Positions 43,734 to 51,907 of a stretch of 64,000 nt of DNA are shown here, in pieces. The stretch covers positions 21,399 through 85,398 of IMG/VR virus record IMGVR_UViG_3300035034_000924. One strand, 5' to 3'. The notes under the pieces are model-generated. The model was not told the origin of the DNA, did no database searches, and saw only the letters and a list, made by a program, of their open reading frames with translations. Numbering within the stretch: position 1 is the first letter of the stretch; each line of letters starts with the position of its first letter. The translations under genes and the position numbers were made by a program. The DNA is from a virus.

Positions 43734-44533
43734 GTTTAGATAACAAAGAAGACGGCACACCACTTCACATGCCTGAAGGTGACTTTGAATTTGATGAAGA
43801 GGTCACCCAGATATTTCCTGACATGGCCAAGCGTAGCATTCCGTTCTACGAAGAGATGCACGACTGCCACTCGGACATGGCTTTGCAGCATATACTCGAT
43901 CAAGGCTTGAAGTACCCTGCCATAGTGGACGTGGGAGCTAGCCGAGGCAGGTTTGCTATGATGCTAGCACAGAAGATCCGTAAGGCTTGTATCTTAAAGA
44001 ACCTTGACATCAGGCCCCGATTTCTACTGATAGACTCATCTAAACCGATGTGCGATAAGATGCAGGCAGCCACACAAAAACAGCTGATGGATGCCACGGT
44101 AGTCTGTGCAAAGTTCGATCACAATAGGGCGGGCCTGTACGCTAGCGGTAACGCAGATATCGTGGTATGCCATTACGTGCACCAGTTTGTACCTGATAAA
44201 GATGAGATATCTTTCATGAAGGGCATCGAGTTAGTTGGCGCTCCGGGCAGCCTGCTTTTATGGGGAGAGAAGGAGAGGCAGACAGGCGGGCATGCACACA
44301 ACGCAGCGTCTATGGTGGCTGTTAACCAAAAGAGATACAGAGGCTTCCGACTGAAGAACGGGTACACGGAGCAGGAGATAGACGCCAAGAGCATAGCACT
44401 GGAAGGCTCTATGTTCCCCAGACCAGCACAACATACGGTTGGATTACTTGGCGCTATAGGTTATTCTGCGCCTATAGGCACCTATCGCATGGGTGAATTC
44501 CATAGTTTTGCAATGCTGAAAGGTACACAATGA
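43730..44533 (+). CDS. Class I SAM methyltransferase (CmoA-like style)
   Basis: 267 residues. IVDVGASRGRFAMML (motif I), FLLIDSSKPM (motif II), ADIVVCHYVHQFV (motif IV region) form a Rossmann SAM fold with order similar to CmoA-type enzymes. No DNA N6/N4 or C5 active-site motif seen. Substrate unknown; position suggests a joint role with the two ParB-like genes. Confidence 0.7.
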   Translation: MSLDNKEDGTPLHMPEGDFEFDEEVTQIFPDMAKRSIPFYEEMHDCHSDMALQHILDQGLKYPAIVDVGASRGRFAMMLAQKIRKACILKNLDIRPRFLLIDSSKPMCDKMQAATQKQLMDATVVCAKFDHNRAGLYASGNADIVVCHYVHQFVPDKDEISFMKGIELVGAPGSLLLWGEKERQTGGHAHNAASMVAVNQKRYRGFRLKNGYTEQEIDAKSIALEGSMFPRPAQHTVGLLGAIGYSAPIGTYRMGEFHSFAMLKGTQ

Positions 44534-45318
44534 GTCGCAGATTAGGCAGCAACCCAAGACGAGCCAGAAGACGCAGGAGCCCTGTATCTACTGGACAGAA
44601 CTCCGGCAGGAATCCAGAACACTATGATGGTTTGGATGACGAGGACGGGTCTGATGTAGTCAGTGATGCCGATGAACCGAACAACGTCGTGCGCAATATG
44701 CTGGAAGGGGCCAACTCCCTGACCAGCCAAGAAGGGCTAGATACCGCAGCGGGTGACGATAGCGATTCAGCTTCCGAACTATCACCTACCTCCAGACTAC
44801 AGCAGGTAACTGCACGAGCACCCACCTATGACAGGGAGTACCGCCTAGGCCTGCTTAACCGCTTACTACTCAGGAAGATCCCCCTAGACGAAATATCCCA
44901 GCAGTTGAATGTCTCGGTGCGTACGATCCAGAGAGACAGGGAAGAGCTGTATCGCAGGATGCGGGAAGAAGCCGCCGAGATGGACCTCAACGAATACGTA
45001 GGTGACAGCGTAGCTTTCTTTAAGGAAGTGCGATCAATGTCTCTGCGTATAGGCACGGCATCCAAGAATCCACTGTCCTCAAGGCTTGCGGCAATGAGCA
45101 GGGCACTTCAGTCCCAGAAAGATATGACCGCAGTGCTACAGGCAGCGGGCGTCTTCGATGTGCTCAAGTTCAAGGCACAGGATGATATGGGCAACAAGGA
45201 ACTCAACAAACTTATTGAAGCCACTGAGAACGTGTTGCTCGATGAAGATGAGCTTGAAGCACAGTTCGGTGACCTCATGGGCGATGAGAAAGAAGAACAG
45301 TATGTGCGGGTAATCTAA
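44530..45318 (+). CDS. terS: Small terminase subunit
   Basis: 262 residues; 4-base overlaps with the methyltransferase. Acidic/Ser-rich N-terminal 85 residues, then a helix-turn-helix (LLRKIPLDEISQQLNVSVRTIQRDREE), a helical oligomerisation region and an acidic end. Position immediately before TerL supports the call. Recognises packaging site. Confidence 0.75.
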   Translation: MSRRLGSNPRRARRRRSPVSTGQNSGRNPEHYDGLDDEDGSDVVSDADEPNNVVRNMLEGANSLTSQEGLDTAAGDDSDSASELSPTSRLQQVTARAPTYDREYRLGLLNRLLLRKIPLDEISQQLNVSVRTIQRDREELYRRMREEAAEMDLNEYVGDSVAFFKEVRSMSLRIGTASKNPLSSRLAAMSRALQSQKDMTAVLQAAGVFDVLKFKAQDDMGNKELNKLIEATENVLLDEDELEAQFGDLMGDEKEEQYVRVI

Positions 45319-48158
45319 TGCCCAGCATGGACTCGCCTAAGATACAGCGCCTTATTGCAAACTTTCGCAAAATGGCAGAGGTGTCGGACAACCCTTCATT
45401 TATCGAGAACTATATCTTCGCTATCGAGCAGATGGTGGAGCACGGCAACAGTGCCTACTTCGATTTCGTTAAGCAACTCCGTATTGTGCCCGTTGACATA
45501 GAGACCTTCATTGACAGTGAAGAGTTCATGGGCGCTACCGACCTTATGCTATGGCCAGAGGTTCGCAAGGCCATCATAGAGCTGAACAAAGATTGGTTTC
45601 GCGGGGTTAGCAATGGTGCCAAGACAGAGTTCCTAGGTAAAGGTGCGACGGGTTGCGTCGATAAAGACACGGAGTTTCTAACACCTACAGGTTGGAAATT
45701 TATATCCGAATGGGATAACGATCTTGTAGGCCAGTATAACGAGGACGGTACTGTATATTTCGTGAAGCCCGAAGAGTACGTCAAGATGGAGTACGACAGC
45801 TTCATAAAATTCAAGACCTCCACCTTCGATCAGATGCTCACTGCTGGGCATAGGGTTATATACAAGAGCAGGAAGAGTGGGGAGCTACAGGAAAAGCCCG
45901 CAGAAGAAATAGCTGTGATGCACAACGGGTCTAGGCACGGATGGAAGTCAGGTACTTTCATAGGCCACTACCGTACTGGCGGGGAAGGTATAGATCTAAC
46001 CGATGACGAGATTCGCTTGATGGTTGCGGTAATGGCTGACGGCTCTTTCTACAAAAGAGCAGGGCATAGGCCGCAGTACTGTGTTCACCATGTCAAAAAA
46101 GAAAATAAAAAAATACGATTGCGTATGCTTCTAGATAAGTGCGGGATTAAGTACAACGAATACAAAAGAAGTAGTGGGTATTCTGACATTGCGTTCTTAG
46201 CACCAGAACGAAATAAGACCTACGAAGGTTGGTGGTCGGCAAGCAACTCTCAATTGCAAACGATTGCAGATGAATGCTTAAGGTGGGACGGAACAGAAGT
46301 AAGAGGCGAGTTTTATACCAGAGACAAGAATACATCTGATTTCATACAGCATTGCTTTACCGCTACAGATAGACGCGCCACTATAGCCCCGTTCGTTAGG
46401 GGTGACGGTGCAGTTGACTACGTTGTTCATGTTGTTAAATCCCAGAGTTGGGGGTTAGCTAGTAGTAGCAAAAGCAATTTTGCGATGGTGCCTTCAGAGG
46501 ATGGGTATTGTTATTGCTTCCGTATGCCTTCGTCTATGTGGGTGTCTAGGAGAAATGGCAAAGTGGTCGTCACAGGCAATACTGGCAAATCTGAGATAGC
46601 AAAGGTCACAGCAGCCTATAGCCTGTACTTGGCAGGCTGTATGAAGAAGCCGCAGGCATACTGGGGGATACCAAGCGCAACCCAACTAGTGCTGCCGATC
46701 TTTGCCGCCAAACCAAAGGTAACTAAGAACGTACTCTATGAACCACTGCGGGCATACATATCGACCATGCCATGGTTCGTGAAGAATATGCCTTTTGATA
46801 AGTATGTCGAGTCGGAGATGATATTTGAGACTCACAATATCCGGGTCACTCCAGTAGGGGCTGACGTTGACTCGATACTTGGTGAAGCCGTATTCGCTGC
46901 GATGATTGACGAGATCAACTTCATGCAAGTGGTAGAGAACTCACGTAAGGCAGAAGTTAAGGGTGGCAGATCCGCAGTCTACGACCAAGCGTCAGACATA
47001 TACCGTAAGGTCACCCGTCGTAAGTCTGGCCGTTTCACAAGACCCGGCCCTAACGTAGGTGTTATCACCACCATGTCTTCTACTCTGTACCCCGGAGAGT
47101 TTACCGAGAAGCTAGAAAAGAGGATCGTCAACGAGGGCCTTAAGCATATCTATGTGTACAATAAGGCACAGTACGAAGTGCGGCCTCAGGATAACTACTC
47201 AGGCGAGAAGTTCTACGTATGTGTGCATGATGATGCGGCGGGCACGATAGACCTGAAGATGGAAGGCGAAGACCTACCTAAGACAGCCACGATCTACGAA
47301 GTCCCTATCGAACTGCACACCCAGTTTGCTGAAGACAAGGAAGGTTCGACGCGAGACATTATAGGAAGGTCGGTAAGGCCACTGTCCCCATTCTTTACGC
47401 GGGTCAGCAAGATACGTGACGCATTCGAACTTGGACAGATGGTAGAGATACCCACCATAGTAGAAAGAATGAACGTCAAGCTATCAGAGGACGGCATGCC
47501 TAGGGTAGTAGCTGGACATTACTGTAAAGACCCTTCGCGTCCACGCTACGTACACATAGACTTGTCACACATATCAGACAGGTGCGGGATAGGCATGGTC
47601 AGGTACGATGGTATGTTCGAAGTATCTCGTGACGGGGGCAGATCCGAACTATTACCTTGCGCCACCGTAGAGCTGGCTATCAGCATACAACCAGATGAGA
47701 ACACCGGAATAGATCTGGCAGAAGTAAGGAACTGGGTCAGTGCGCTAAAGACTGTCTACGGCTACCCGATAAAGATCGTCAGCTACGATGGCTGGAATTC
47801 ATTGGAGTCGAGGCAGCAGTTGAAGAACTCGGGATTCAAAAGCAAGCTGATTTCCGTAGACAAAACCACGACACCCTACAAGCAGTTTCGTGACGCCATG
47901 TACGATGACCGTATAGCACTATGCGAATCAGAGGTATTGTACGATGAGCTTCGTGAGCTGGAGTACGACAAGAAAAAAGACAAGGTAGACCACCCAGCAA
48001 CAGGCACGAAGGATTGTGCTGACGGGGTAGTAGGCGCGTACACCACTATGATCGAGCGGGCTAACAGCTGGATTGACGTCGATAGCGGGGGCAAGAGAGC
48101 CAGAGTATCCTCGGATAGATTCAGACAACAACGTGTAGACTTAGGTGAACGACGGTGA
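45318..48158 (+). CDS. terL: Large terminase subunit with intein
   Basis: 946 residues; extein about 637. The intein (113-421) sits in the P-loop, so spliced extein reads GKGATGTGKSE. Walker B AMIDEIN lies near 527. The nuclease domain shows HIDLSHISDRCGIG (about 742), SYDGWNS (about 821) and KDCADGVVGAY (about 895). Cuts and pumps DNA into the head. No portal gene follows, so head genes are elsewhere. Confidence 0.9.
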   Translation: MPSMDSPKIQRLIANFRKMAEVSDNPSFIENYIFAIEQMVEHGNSAYFDFVKQLRIVPVDIETFIDSEEFMGATDLMLWPEVRKAIIELNKDWFRGVSNGAKTEFLGKGATGCVDKDTEFLTPTGWKFISEWDNDLVGQYNEDGTVYFVKPEEYVKMEYDSFIKFKTSTFDQMLTAGHRVIYKSRKSGELQEKPAEEIAVMHNGSRHGWKSGTFIGHYRTGGEGIDLTDDEIRLMVAVMADGSFYKRAGHRPQYCVHHVKKENKKIRLRMLLDKCGIKYNEYKRSSGYSDIAFLAPERNKTYEGWWSASNSQLQTIADECLRWDGTEVRGEFYTRDKNTSDFIQHCFTATDRRATIAPFVRGDGAVDYVVHVVKSQSWGLASSSKSNFAMVPSEDGYCYCFRMPSSMWVSRRNGKVVVTGNTGKSEIAKVTAAYSLYLAGCMKKPQAYWGIPSATQLVLPIFAAKPKVTKNVLYEPLRAYISTMPWFVKNMPFDKYVESEMIFETHNIRVTPVGADVDSILGEAVFAAMIDEINFMQVVENSRKAEVKGGRSAVYDQASDIYRKVTRRKSGRFTRPGPNVGVITTMSSTLYPGEFTEKLEKRIVNEGLKHIYVYNKAQYEVRPQDNYSGEKFYVCVHDDAAGTIDLKMEGEDLPKTATIYEVPIELHTQFAEDKEGSTRDIIGRSVRPLSPFFTRVSKIRDAFELGQMVEIPTIVERMNVKLSEDGMPRVVAGHYCKDPSRPRYVHIDLSHISDRCGIGMVRYDGMFEVSRDGGRSELLPCATVELAISIQPDENTGIDLAEVRNWVSALKTVYGYPIKIVSYDGWNSLESRQQLKNSGFKSKLISVDKTTTPYKQFRDAMYDDRIALCESEVLYDELRELEYDKKKDKVDHPATGTKDCADGVVGAYTTMIERANSWIDVDSGGKRARVSSDRFRQQRVDLGERR
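45356..45369. repeat. 14-bp palindrome-like, 12/14
   Basis: TGCAAACTTTCGCA near the start of terL (Ile-Ala-Asn-Phe-Arg-Lys). Only 886 bp before another copy; weaker evidence. Confidence 0.4.
45654..46580 (+). other. LAGLIDADG-type intein in TerL
   Basis: 309 residues, Cys113 to Asn421. Block A CVDKDTEFLTPTGWKFISEW, block B MLTAGHRVIYK, a central LAGLIDADG-like part (DDEIRLMVAVMADGSF, later ATIAPFVRGDG, the second motif degenerate), and C-terminal block GKVVVTGN followed by Thr. The penultimate residue is Gly, not the usual His. Insertion in the P-loop means the ATPase is inactive until splicing. Confidence 0.88.
46255..46268. repeat. 14-bp palindrome, 13/14 copy inside TerL intein
   Basis: TGCAAACGATTGCA (Leu-Gln-Thr-Ile-Ala), almost midway between the copies at 43231 and 49423. 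Confidence 0.7.
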
Positions 48159-48234
48159 TAAATTACCGTCCTGAACGCGGGGATATCTCCGTGAATAGGT
48201 TGCAACCCTTTCTTAATTTAACGGAGACACCATC

Positions 48235-48549
48235 ATGAGCTTAGAACAAAACACAAATCTGGGGCAAGGCGGGGCAGGATTCCAAGGTGACGGAGCAGGT
48301 TCCGCCGCCAAGATGATCCGAGAACTGCAAGGCCTACAGTTTACCGTGGTAACTGGCGGGGCAGCAGCAGCAGGCCTTACCCTTACAGGTATTGATGTTG
48401 GCGATACCATCGCTGCAGTCATTAACTTGGCGGACAGCGTCAATCAAGACGTGGATGACATCACAATTGCTGAAGACGAAATCACTTTCGCCACAGAAAC
48501 AACAACAGGTGATGCGTTGCTTGTTATCTGGTATCCGAAGCCTGCGTAG
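48235..48549 (+). CDS. Small putative virion protein
   Basis: 104 residues, GGAG site. Gly/Ala-rich first third (LGQGGAGFQGDGAGSAAK), then Thr/Val/Asp-rich beta segments. Size and make-up fit a head decoration or fibre protein, but the family is not recognised. Closed by a terminator. Confidence 0.65.
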   Translation: MSLEQNTNLGQGGAGFQGDGAGSAAKMIRELQGLQFTVVTGGAAAAGLTLTGIDVGDTIAAVINLADSVNQDVDDITIAEDEITFATETTTGDALLVIWYPKPA

Positions 48550-48570
48550 GGCTTAACGGTACTACACAAG

Positions 48571-48594
48571 AGCCTCCATTATGGGGGCTTTTTT
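48571..48594 (+). terminator. Rho-independent terminator after packaging genes
   Basis: Stem AGCCTCC / GGGGGCT, loop ATTAT, followed by TTTTT. Confidence 0.85.
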
Positions 48595-48608
48595 GTATGT
48601 GTAACCAT

Positions 48609-48637
48609 TTGCATTATCTTACTTGGGCGGGTACATT
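48609..48637 (+). promoter_or_regulatory. Promoter of the exported-protein gene
   Basis: TTGCAT, 17-bp spacer, TACATT, 48 bp upstream of the start at 48685. Confidence 0.6.
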
Positions 48638-48684
48638 GGTACTTCCTTAATTGGAACAACAACCGTTTAACCATGGAGGTATCT

Positions 48685-48990
48685 ATGATTGATAAGTTTC
48701 GAGCAAGACTAGTCTTGATCGTTGCTGCGATGTTGTTGTCTGCCCCGTCTTTTGCGGGCAATGAGCTAGTGATGTTAGACAGTTTCGGGCAAGTACCGAT
48801 CACTGTTCTAAGCACAGACCCCATCACTGTTGAAGCTCCGTTGTCTTATCAAGTTCGGGAGCAGGTCGGGTACGGCTCGTTTATCACCGAGTCACCACCT
48901 CGACTATCGTTATTCCTTTGGGATACTGATAACAACCCTTCGAGCGGCGTCGTCCCACCCCTGCCCTTTACAGTTAATGGCTTTGGCTGA
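48685..48990 (+). CDS. Small exported protein
   Basis: 101 residues; start at ATG 48685 with GGAGG 5 bases upstream; the ATG at 48673 would overlap that site. N-terminal signal peptide (RARLVLIVAAMLLSAPSFA, likely cut before GNELV). The mature part is Pro/Val/Ser-rich with no Cys. It forms a single-gene unit between a promoter and terminator. Could act in the periplasm, for example in exclusion; unknown. Confidence 0.7.
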   Translation: MIDKFRARLVLIVAAMLLSAPSFAGNELVMLDSFGQVPITVLSTDPITVEAPLSYQVREQVGYGSFITESPPRLSLFLWDTDNNPSSGVVPPLPFTVNGFG

Positions 48991-49027
48991 TAGGCGCAGG
49001 TAGCAAAACAAAAGGACGAAGACAGAG

Positions 49028-49054
49028 AACCCGCCAATGTGCGGGTTTTCTTTT
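49028..49054 (+). terminator. Rho-independent terminator
   Basis: Stem AACCCGC / GCGGGTT with loop CAATGT, then TTCTTTT. Ends the small exported-protein unit. Confidence 0.85.
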
Positions 49055-49068
49055 AACTAGACACCTAC

Positions 49069-49105
49069 CCTATCCCACCGGCTGGCAAATCCCATAATAA
49101 GAGTA
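49069..49105 (+). repeat. CCGGCTGG element, copy A
   Basis: Begins CCTATCCCACCGGCTGGC; related to elements at 49108, 63053, 63113 and 63834. Lies just after a terminator. Confidence 0.55.
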
Positions 49106-49107
49106 AC

Positions 49108-49140
49108 CCTATCTCCCCGGCTGGTGTTTTGTATAACTAG
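49108..49140 (+). repeat. CCGGCTGG element, copy B
   Basis: CCTATCTCCCCGGCTGGTG followed by TTTTGTATAAC. Tandem neighbour of copy A. Confidence 0.55.
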
Positions 49141-49339
49141 GCCCTGACGCTGGCCTGCCTCCTGCCATCCCTGAGCCTGTTACGTGCTTTACCCTGTACA
49201 CTGACCTACCCTGACCTGAAAACGCTCCTGAAGTGCCTCTGAGGGCCTCTGAGACGCCCCTATTCTGTACTGCGCTGTGCCTGCATTACGTGGGGCTGAA
49301 ATTGATGTGCGTGTATATCGACAGATTTTCGCTGCTATA

Positions 49340-49360
49340 GTAGGTCACCAAACGACCCAC
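49340..49360. promoter_or_regulatory. 21-bp inverted repeat, operator-like (copy 3)
   Basis: GTAGGT and ACCCAC arms around CACCAAACG, preceded by CTATA as at 20773. Two bases differ from copies 1 and 2, and they match the third iteron at 25238. Confidence 0.6.
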
Positions 49361-49422
49361 TTGGTATGGTGCGGGGCGGTATAGAATTTGCCTGCTTATT
49401 CTTGGTACTTATATAGGTAAAT

Positions 49423-49436
49423 TGCAAACGCTTGCA
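49423..49436. repeat. 14-bp palindrome, 13/14 copy
   Basis: TGCAAACGCTTGCA in the non-coding leader about 100 bp upstream of the gene at 49540. Confidence 0.75.
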
Positions 49437-49539
49437 AAAATTAGTTTGTGTTGGATGTTGCATAAGTACACTGAAAGACTATTATACCAATTCGGCGGGC
49501 AGAACCCGCGCACATCACTCACACAAGAGGATCTGAAGA

Positions 49540-50175
49540 ATGGAAATGCACACTGATATTGAACTCTACTCCATCATGGGAGAGAACAGGGAAGCGCTCC
49601 GTGGAAACGAGGTTAACTTTCTTGCTAGTTGCGAGAAGCGGCTGGTGGTACAGAAGCGGGGCCTATCATATGGCATGCGTAAGTGGGCCAACTCAATCGT
49701 TGCCCGCCTTATACGGGTAGAGACGAACGCTGCGGCAGTTGAGGCAGCCCAGCTTCCTGATCTAAAAGGTATCTACGGCCTATTCGAAAACGTAGGGGAT
49801 AAACTGAAGTACCCCAAGATCACCTTCGAAACCGAGTCGCTCGGTAAGGTGCGTATCCAACGGGCGGGCGAACGCTCCAAGTATACGGGCACCCTGAACA
49901 TAACCGACGGTGGACCATTCGGTTCTAACAAATGGTACGGTCGGGTCAATCTGGATGGTACGTTCACGGCGGGCAGGGAGCTGTTGACTGACGGGATGGC
50001 CAAGTTCCTGAAAGACTTCTCCAAAGATCCGGTACGCATGGCGAAGCAGTACGGTGAGGAGAGCGGGAATTGTTGTTTCTGCCACCGTAAGCTTACCGAC
50101 AAGCGCAGCACCGATGCGGGCTATGGCCCAGTGTGCGCAGACAACTACGAACTACCATGGGGAGCAGACAAGTGA
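49540..50175 (+). CDS. DUF6011-like zinc protein
   Basis: 211 residues. The C-terminal part, CCFCHRKLTDKRSTDAGYGPVCADN, is a four-cysteine zinc-binding motif of the DUF6011 type, common in phage small-gene regions. Helical N-terminal half and a beta-rich middle (YTGTLNITDGG, WYGRVNLDG). Function unknown. It overlaps the next small gene by 4 bases. Confidence 0.72.
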   Translation: MEMHTDIELYSIMGENREALRGNEVNFLASCEKRLVVQKRGLSYGMRKWANSIVARLIRVETNAAAVEAAQLPDLKGIYGLFENVGDKLKYPKITFETESLGKVRIQRAGERSKYTGTLNITDGGPFGSNKWYGRVNLDGTFTAGRELLTDGMAKFLKDFSKDPVRMAKQYGEESGNCCFCHRKLTDKRSTDAGYGPVCADNYELPWGADK

Positions 50176-50288
50176 AGCTAGTCATTACAGTTGAGACCGA
50201 ACAGGGATACCAGAAGCTACTGGAACTTATCACCGAGCACGAAGACGAACTGGACTTCGCCTTCGTCTGCCATAAAGAAGAGGAGTAA
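50172..50288 (+). CDS. Small hypothetical protein (38 aa)
   Basis: GTG start overlapping the previous TGA by 4 bases (GTGA). Sequence MKLVITVETEQGYQKLLELI onward is a typical beta-alpha phage microprotein with an acidic end. Too short for many callers, but the overlaps and the tight spacing to 50292 support it. Confidence 0.6.
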   Translation: MKLVITVETEQGYQKLLELITEHEDELDFAFVCHKEEE

Positions 50289-50291
50289 ACA

Positions 50292-50768
50292 GTGAGCTAC
50301 GAATTATCAGTAGTACGAGACCCAGAACCCGTAAACCCGCGTGAGGAGTACGAGCAAGTATCCATACTGTACTGCGAACACGGTCGCTACCAGCTAGGCG
50401 ACGTAGGTGCAGAGGAACCAGAAGCGAAAGACGTTCTGGCCAGCCTCCCGCTCTACCTGTATGACCATAGCGGTATCACCATATCCACGACACCATTCTC
50501 GTGCCAATGGGATAGCGGGCAGGTAGGCAGAGCATACATCACCCACGAATCTGCCAAGGCCTATGGGATCACTGAGGAAGAGGCGGAGAATGTCATTCGC
50601 GGGGAAGTAGAGGAATACGATTGCTACCTGAGAGGCGACATATGGGGCTACGAAATCGTGGACACAGAGACAGAAGACGGGGATGTGGTAGCCAGTTGCT
50701 ATGGCTTTACTGACGAAGAAGAATGCCGCATGGAGGGCGAACAAGAAGCCCAAGCATTCGAGGAGTGA
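50292..50768 (+). CDS. Hypothetical acidic protein
   Basis: 158 residues, GTG start with GAGGAG site. Very acidic, with Tyr/Trp-rich beta regions (GRYQLGDVGAEEPEAK, DCYLRGDIWGYEIVDTE). Ends by a pattern found in small phage proteins (SCYGFTDEEEC). No family recognised. Confidence 0.68.
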   Translation: MSYELSVVRDPEPVNPREEYEQVSILYCEHGRYQLGDVGAEEPEAKDVLASLPLYLYDHSGITISTTPFSCQWDSGQVGRAYITHESAKAYGITEEEAENVIRGEVEEYDCYLRGDIWGYEIVDTETEDGDVVASCYGFTDEEECRMEGEQEAQAFEE

Positions 50769-50772
50769 GGCA

Positions 50773-51006
50773 ATGAAAAACAGAAAACTGCAAACCGATT
50801 TTTATGAAACCGGACAGGTCAGTGTCACGCAGGCTGGGTACGGCCCATGCGTGTCGATACCAATTGACAACGGGGAAGGCCCAAGCGTGGTGTACTTGTA
50901 TACCGACACGCACGAGGACGCAGAAAAGTTGCGCAGCCTGCTCGGCGATACACTAGGGCGGGTGCAGTTGTATGATGGGCCTTTATATGAAGAGGAAGAA
51001 ACATGA
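50773..51006 (+). CDS. Small hypothetical protein
   Basis: 77 residues from ATG 50773; GAGGAGTGAGG lies just upstream. Starts KNRKLQTDFYETGQVSVT, with a VVYLYTDTHEDAEKLRSLL helix. Overlaps the next gene by 4 bases. Confidence 0.65.
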   Translation: MKNRKLQTDFYETGQVSVTQAGYGPCVSIPIDNGEGPSVVYLYTDTHEDAEKLRSLLGDTLGRVQLYDGPLYEEEET

Positions 51007-51275
51007 GCAGGCACCTGCATAACCCAGACATAATCGCAGTCACTCTGAAGGTGGACATCACACCTGAAGACTTGGCACTTCTGAAGGAGCGGGACAAAGC
51101 CACAGATTCCCCGTTCTGGCTACAAGTGGAAGAAGCGGAGCCGACGATCACAGACGTGGAGTACAGCCGAGAAGATTCAGACTCCTGCTACATACTGATA
51201 ACGACCTCGCAGATTCTAGACCACCAACGGGTGGTTTGGCTTGCAGATGTCACACTGCAAGATTATCTTTCCTAA
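51003..51275 (+). CDS. Small hypothetical protein
   Basis: 90 residues, ATGAGC overlapping the previous TGA. Contains a short HNPDIIAVTLKVDIT-like start and a VVWLADVTLQDYL end. No signal or known motif. Confidence 0.65.
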   Translation: MSRHLHNPDIIAVTLKVDITPEDLALLKERDKATDSPFWLQVEEAEPTITDVEYSREDSDSCYILITTSQILDHQRVVWLADVTLQDYLS

Positions 51276-51347
51276 CTCAACACACAACCGGATAGCAGAT
51301 ATGCACCGATTAACAAGACCAATCAAAATATACTGAGCAGTCATCGT

Positions 51348-51365
51348 ACGGTACGGTCGTACCGT
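51348..51365 (+). promoter_or_regulatory. Hairpin covering a possible GTG start
   Basis: ACGGTAC, loop GGTC, GTACCGT: a 7-bp stem whose 3' arm includes the first base pair of the GTG at 51364. Could limit translation of the small gene behind it. Confidence 0.45.
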
Positions 51366-51591
51366 GGAAGATGGCGCGTTGCCAGTGTTTTCCGTTGATA
51401 CGGAAGAGCAGGCAGAGCAGTTGCTGTCGTTGACTTGCCCCAAGGTAAGCAGCGGCGAGATGGCTGGCGAATACTTCTCTAGGGAGTTAGCCAGAGAGCA
51501 GTCGTTGGATGTGTTAGATGAGTTCAGCGACAAATTGACAATGGCGTGGAACCGATGGTTGAAACCCAAAGACGAAGAGGATGTGGAATGA
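51364..51591 (+). CDS. Small hypothetical protein, start uncertain
   Basis: 75 residues if GTG 51364 is used. The frame is open a little further upstream with in-frame codons that would read AVIVRYGRTVEDGALPVFS; this reads like a natural N-terminus but has no standard start codon. The protein resembles small phage proteins with a VFSVDTEEQAEQLL helix. Overlaps the next gene by 4 bases. Confidence 0.55.
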   Translation: MEDGALPVFSVDTEEQAEQLLSLTCPKVSSGEMAGEYFSRELAREQSLDVLDEFSDKLTMAWNRWLKPKDEEDVE

Positions 51592-51893
51592 GACATGAAT
51601 ATTGGGCAGGGGCGCTTGAAGAGATCATAGATACTGTAGCAATGGATGGGGGATACGACTCCAGAATGCTTATGGCATCCGAAGTAGTGCCTATAGGTAC
51701 GTACTCCAATTCGATTGAACAGGCAACCCGACAGGTGGAAGTGGGGCATATCGAAATAGGTAGGGTCGTAGGCTATGCTCTAGTTTATCCGGTAATAACC
51801 AAGCTGAGTGGCGGGCCTATAATAGAAATACACTGGGCAGTTAGCGGTATACAGTTGGTGGACAAACCAGACCCAGAAACAGCCCCCTACTAG
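51588..51893 (+). CDS. Hypothetical protein
   Basis: 101 residues from ATG 51588, overlapping the previous TGA (ATGA), preferred over ATG 51546 by context. Ser/Ile/Val-rich globular protein ending in a Pro-rich acidic tail (DKPDPETAPY). Unrecognised. Confidence 0.62.
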   Translation: MRHEYWAGALEEIIDTVAMDGGYDSRMLMASEVVPIGTYSNSIEQATRQVEVGHIEIGRVVGYALVYPVITKLSGGPIIEIHWAVSGIQLVDKPDPETAPY

Positions 51894-51907
51894 TTCAGTG
51901 ACAGCGC

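Larger units (their letters stand above)
49055..49539. other. Non-coding region rich in repeats
   Basis: 485 bp with no credible gene. It holds two CCGGCTGG elements (49069 and 49108), a CTGA/CCTG-rich tract (about 49140-49330), the third 21-bp inverted repeat (49340), an ATATAGGTAAATTG string and a palindrome copy (49423). The downstream leader has ACAAGAGG before the gene at 49540. Likely a regulatory region at the start of the small-gene block. Confidence 0.6.
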
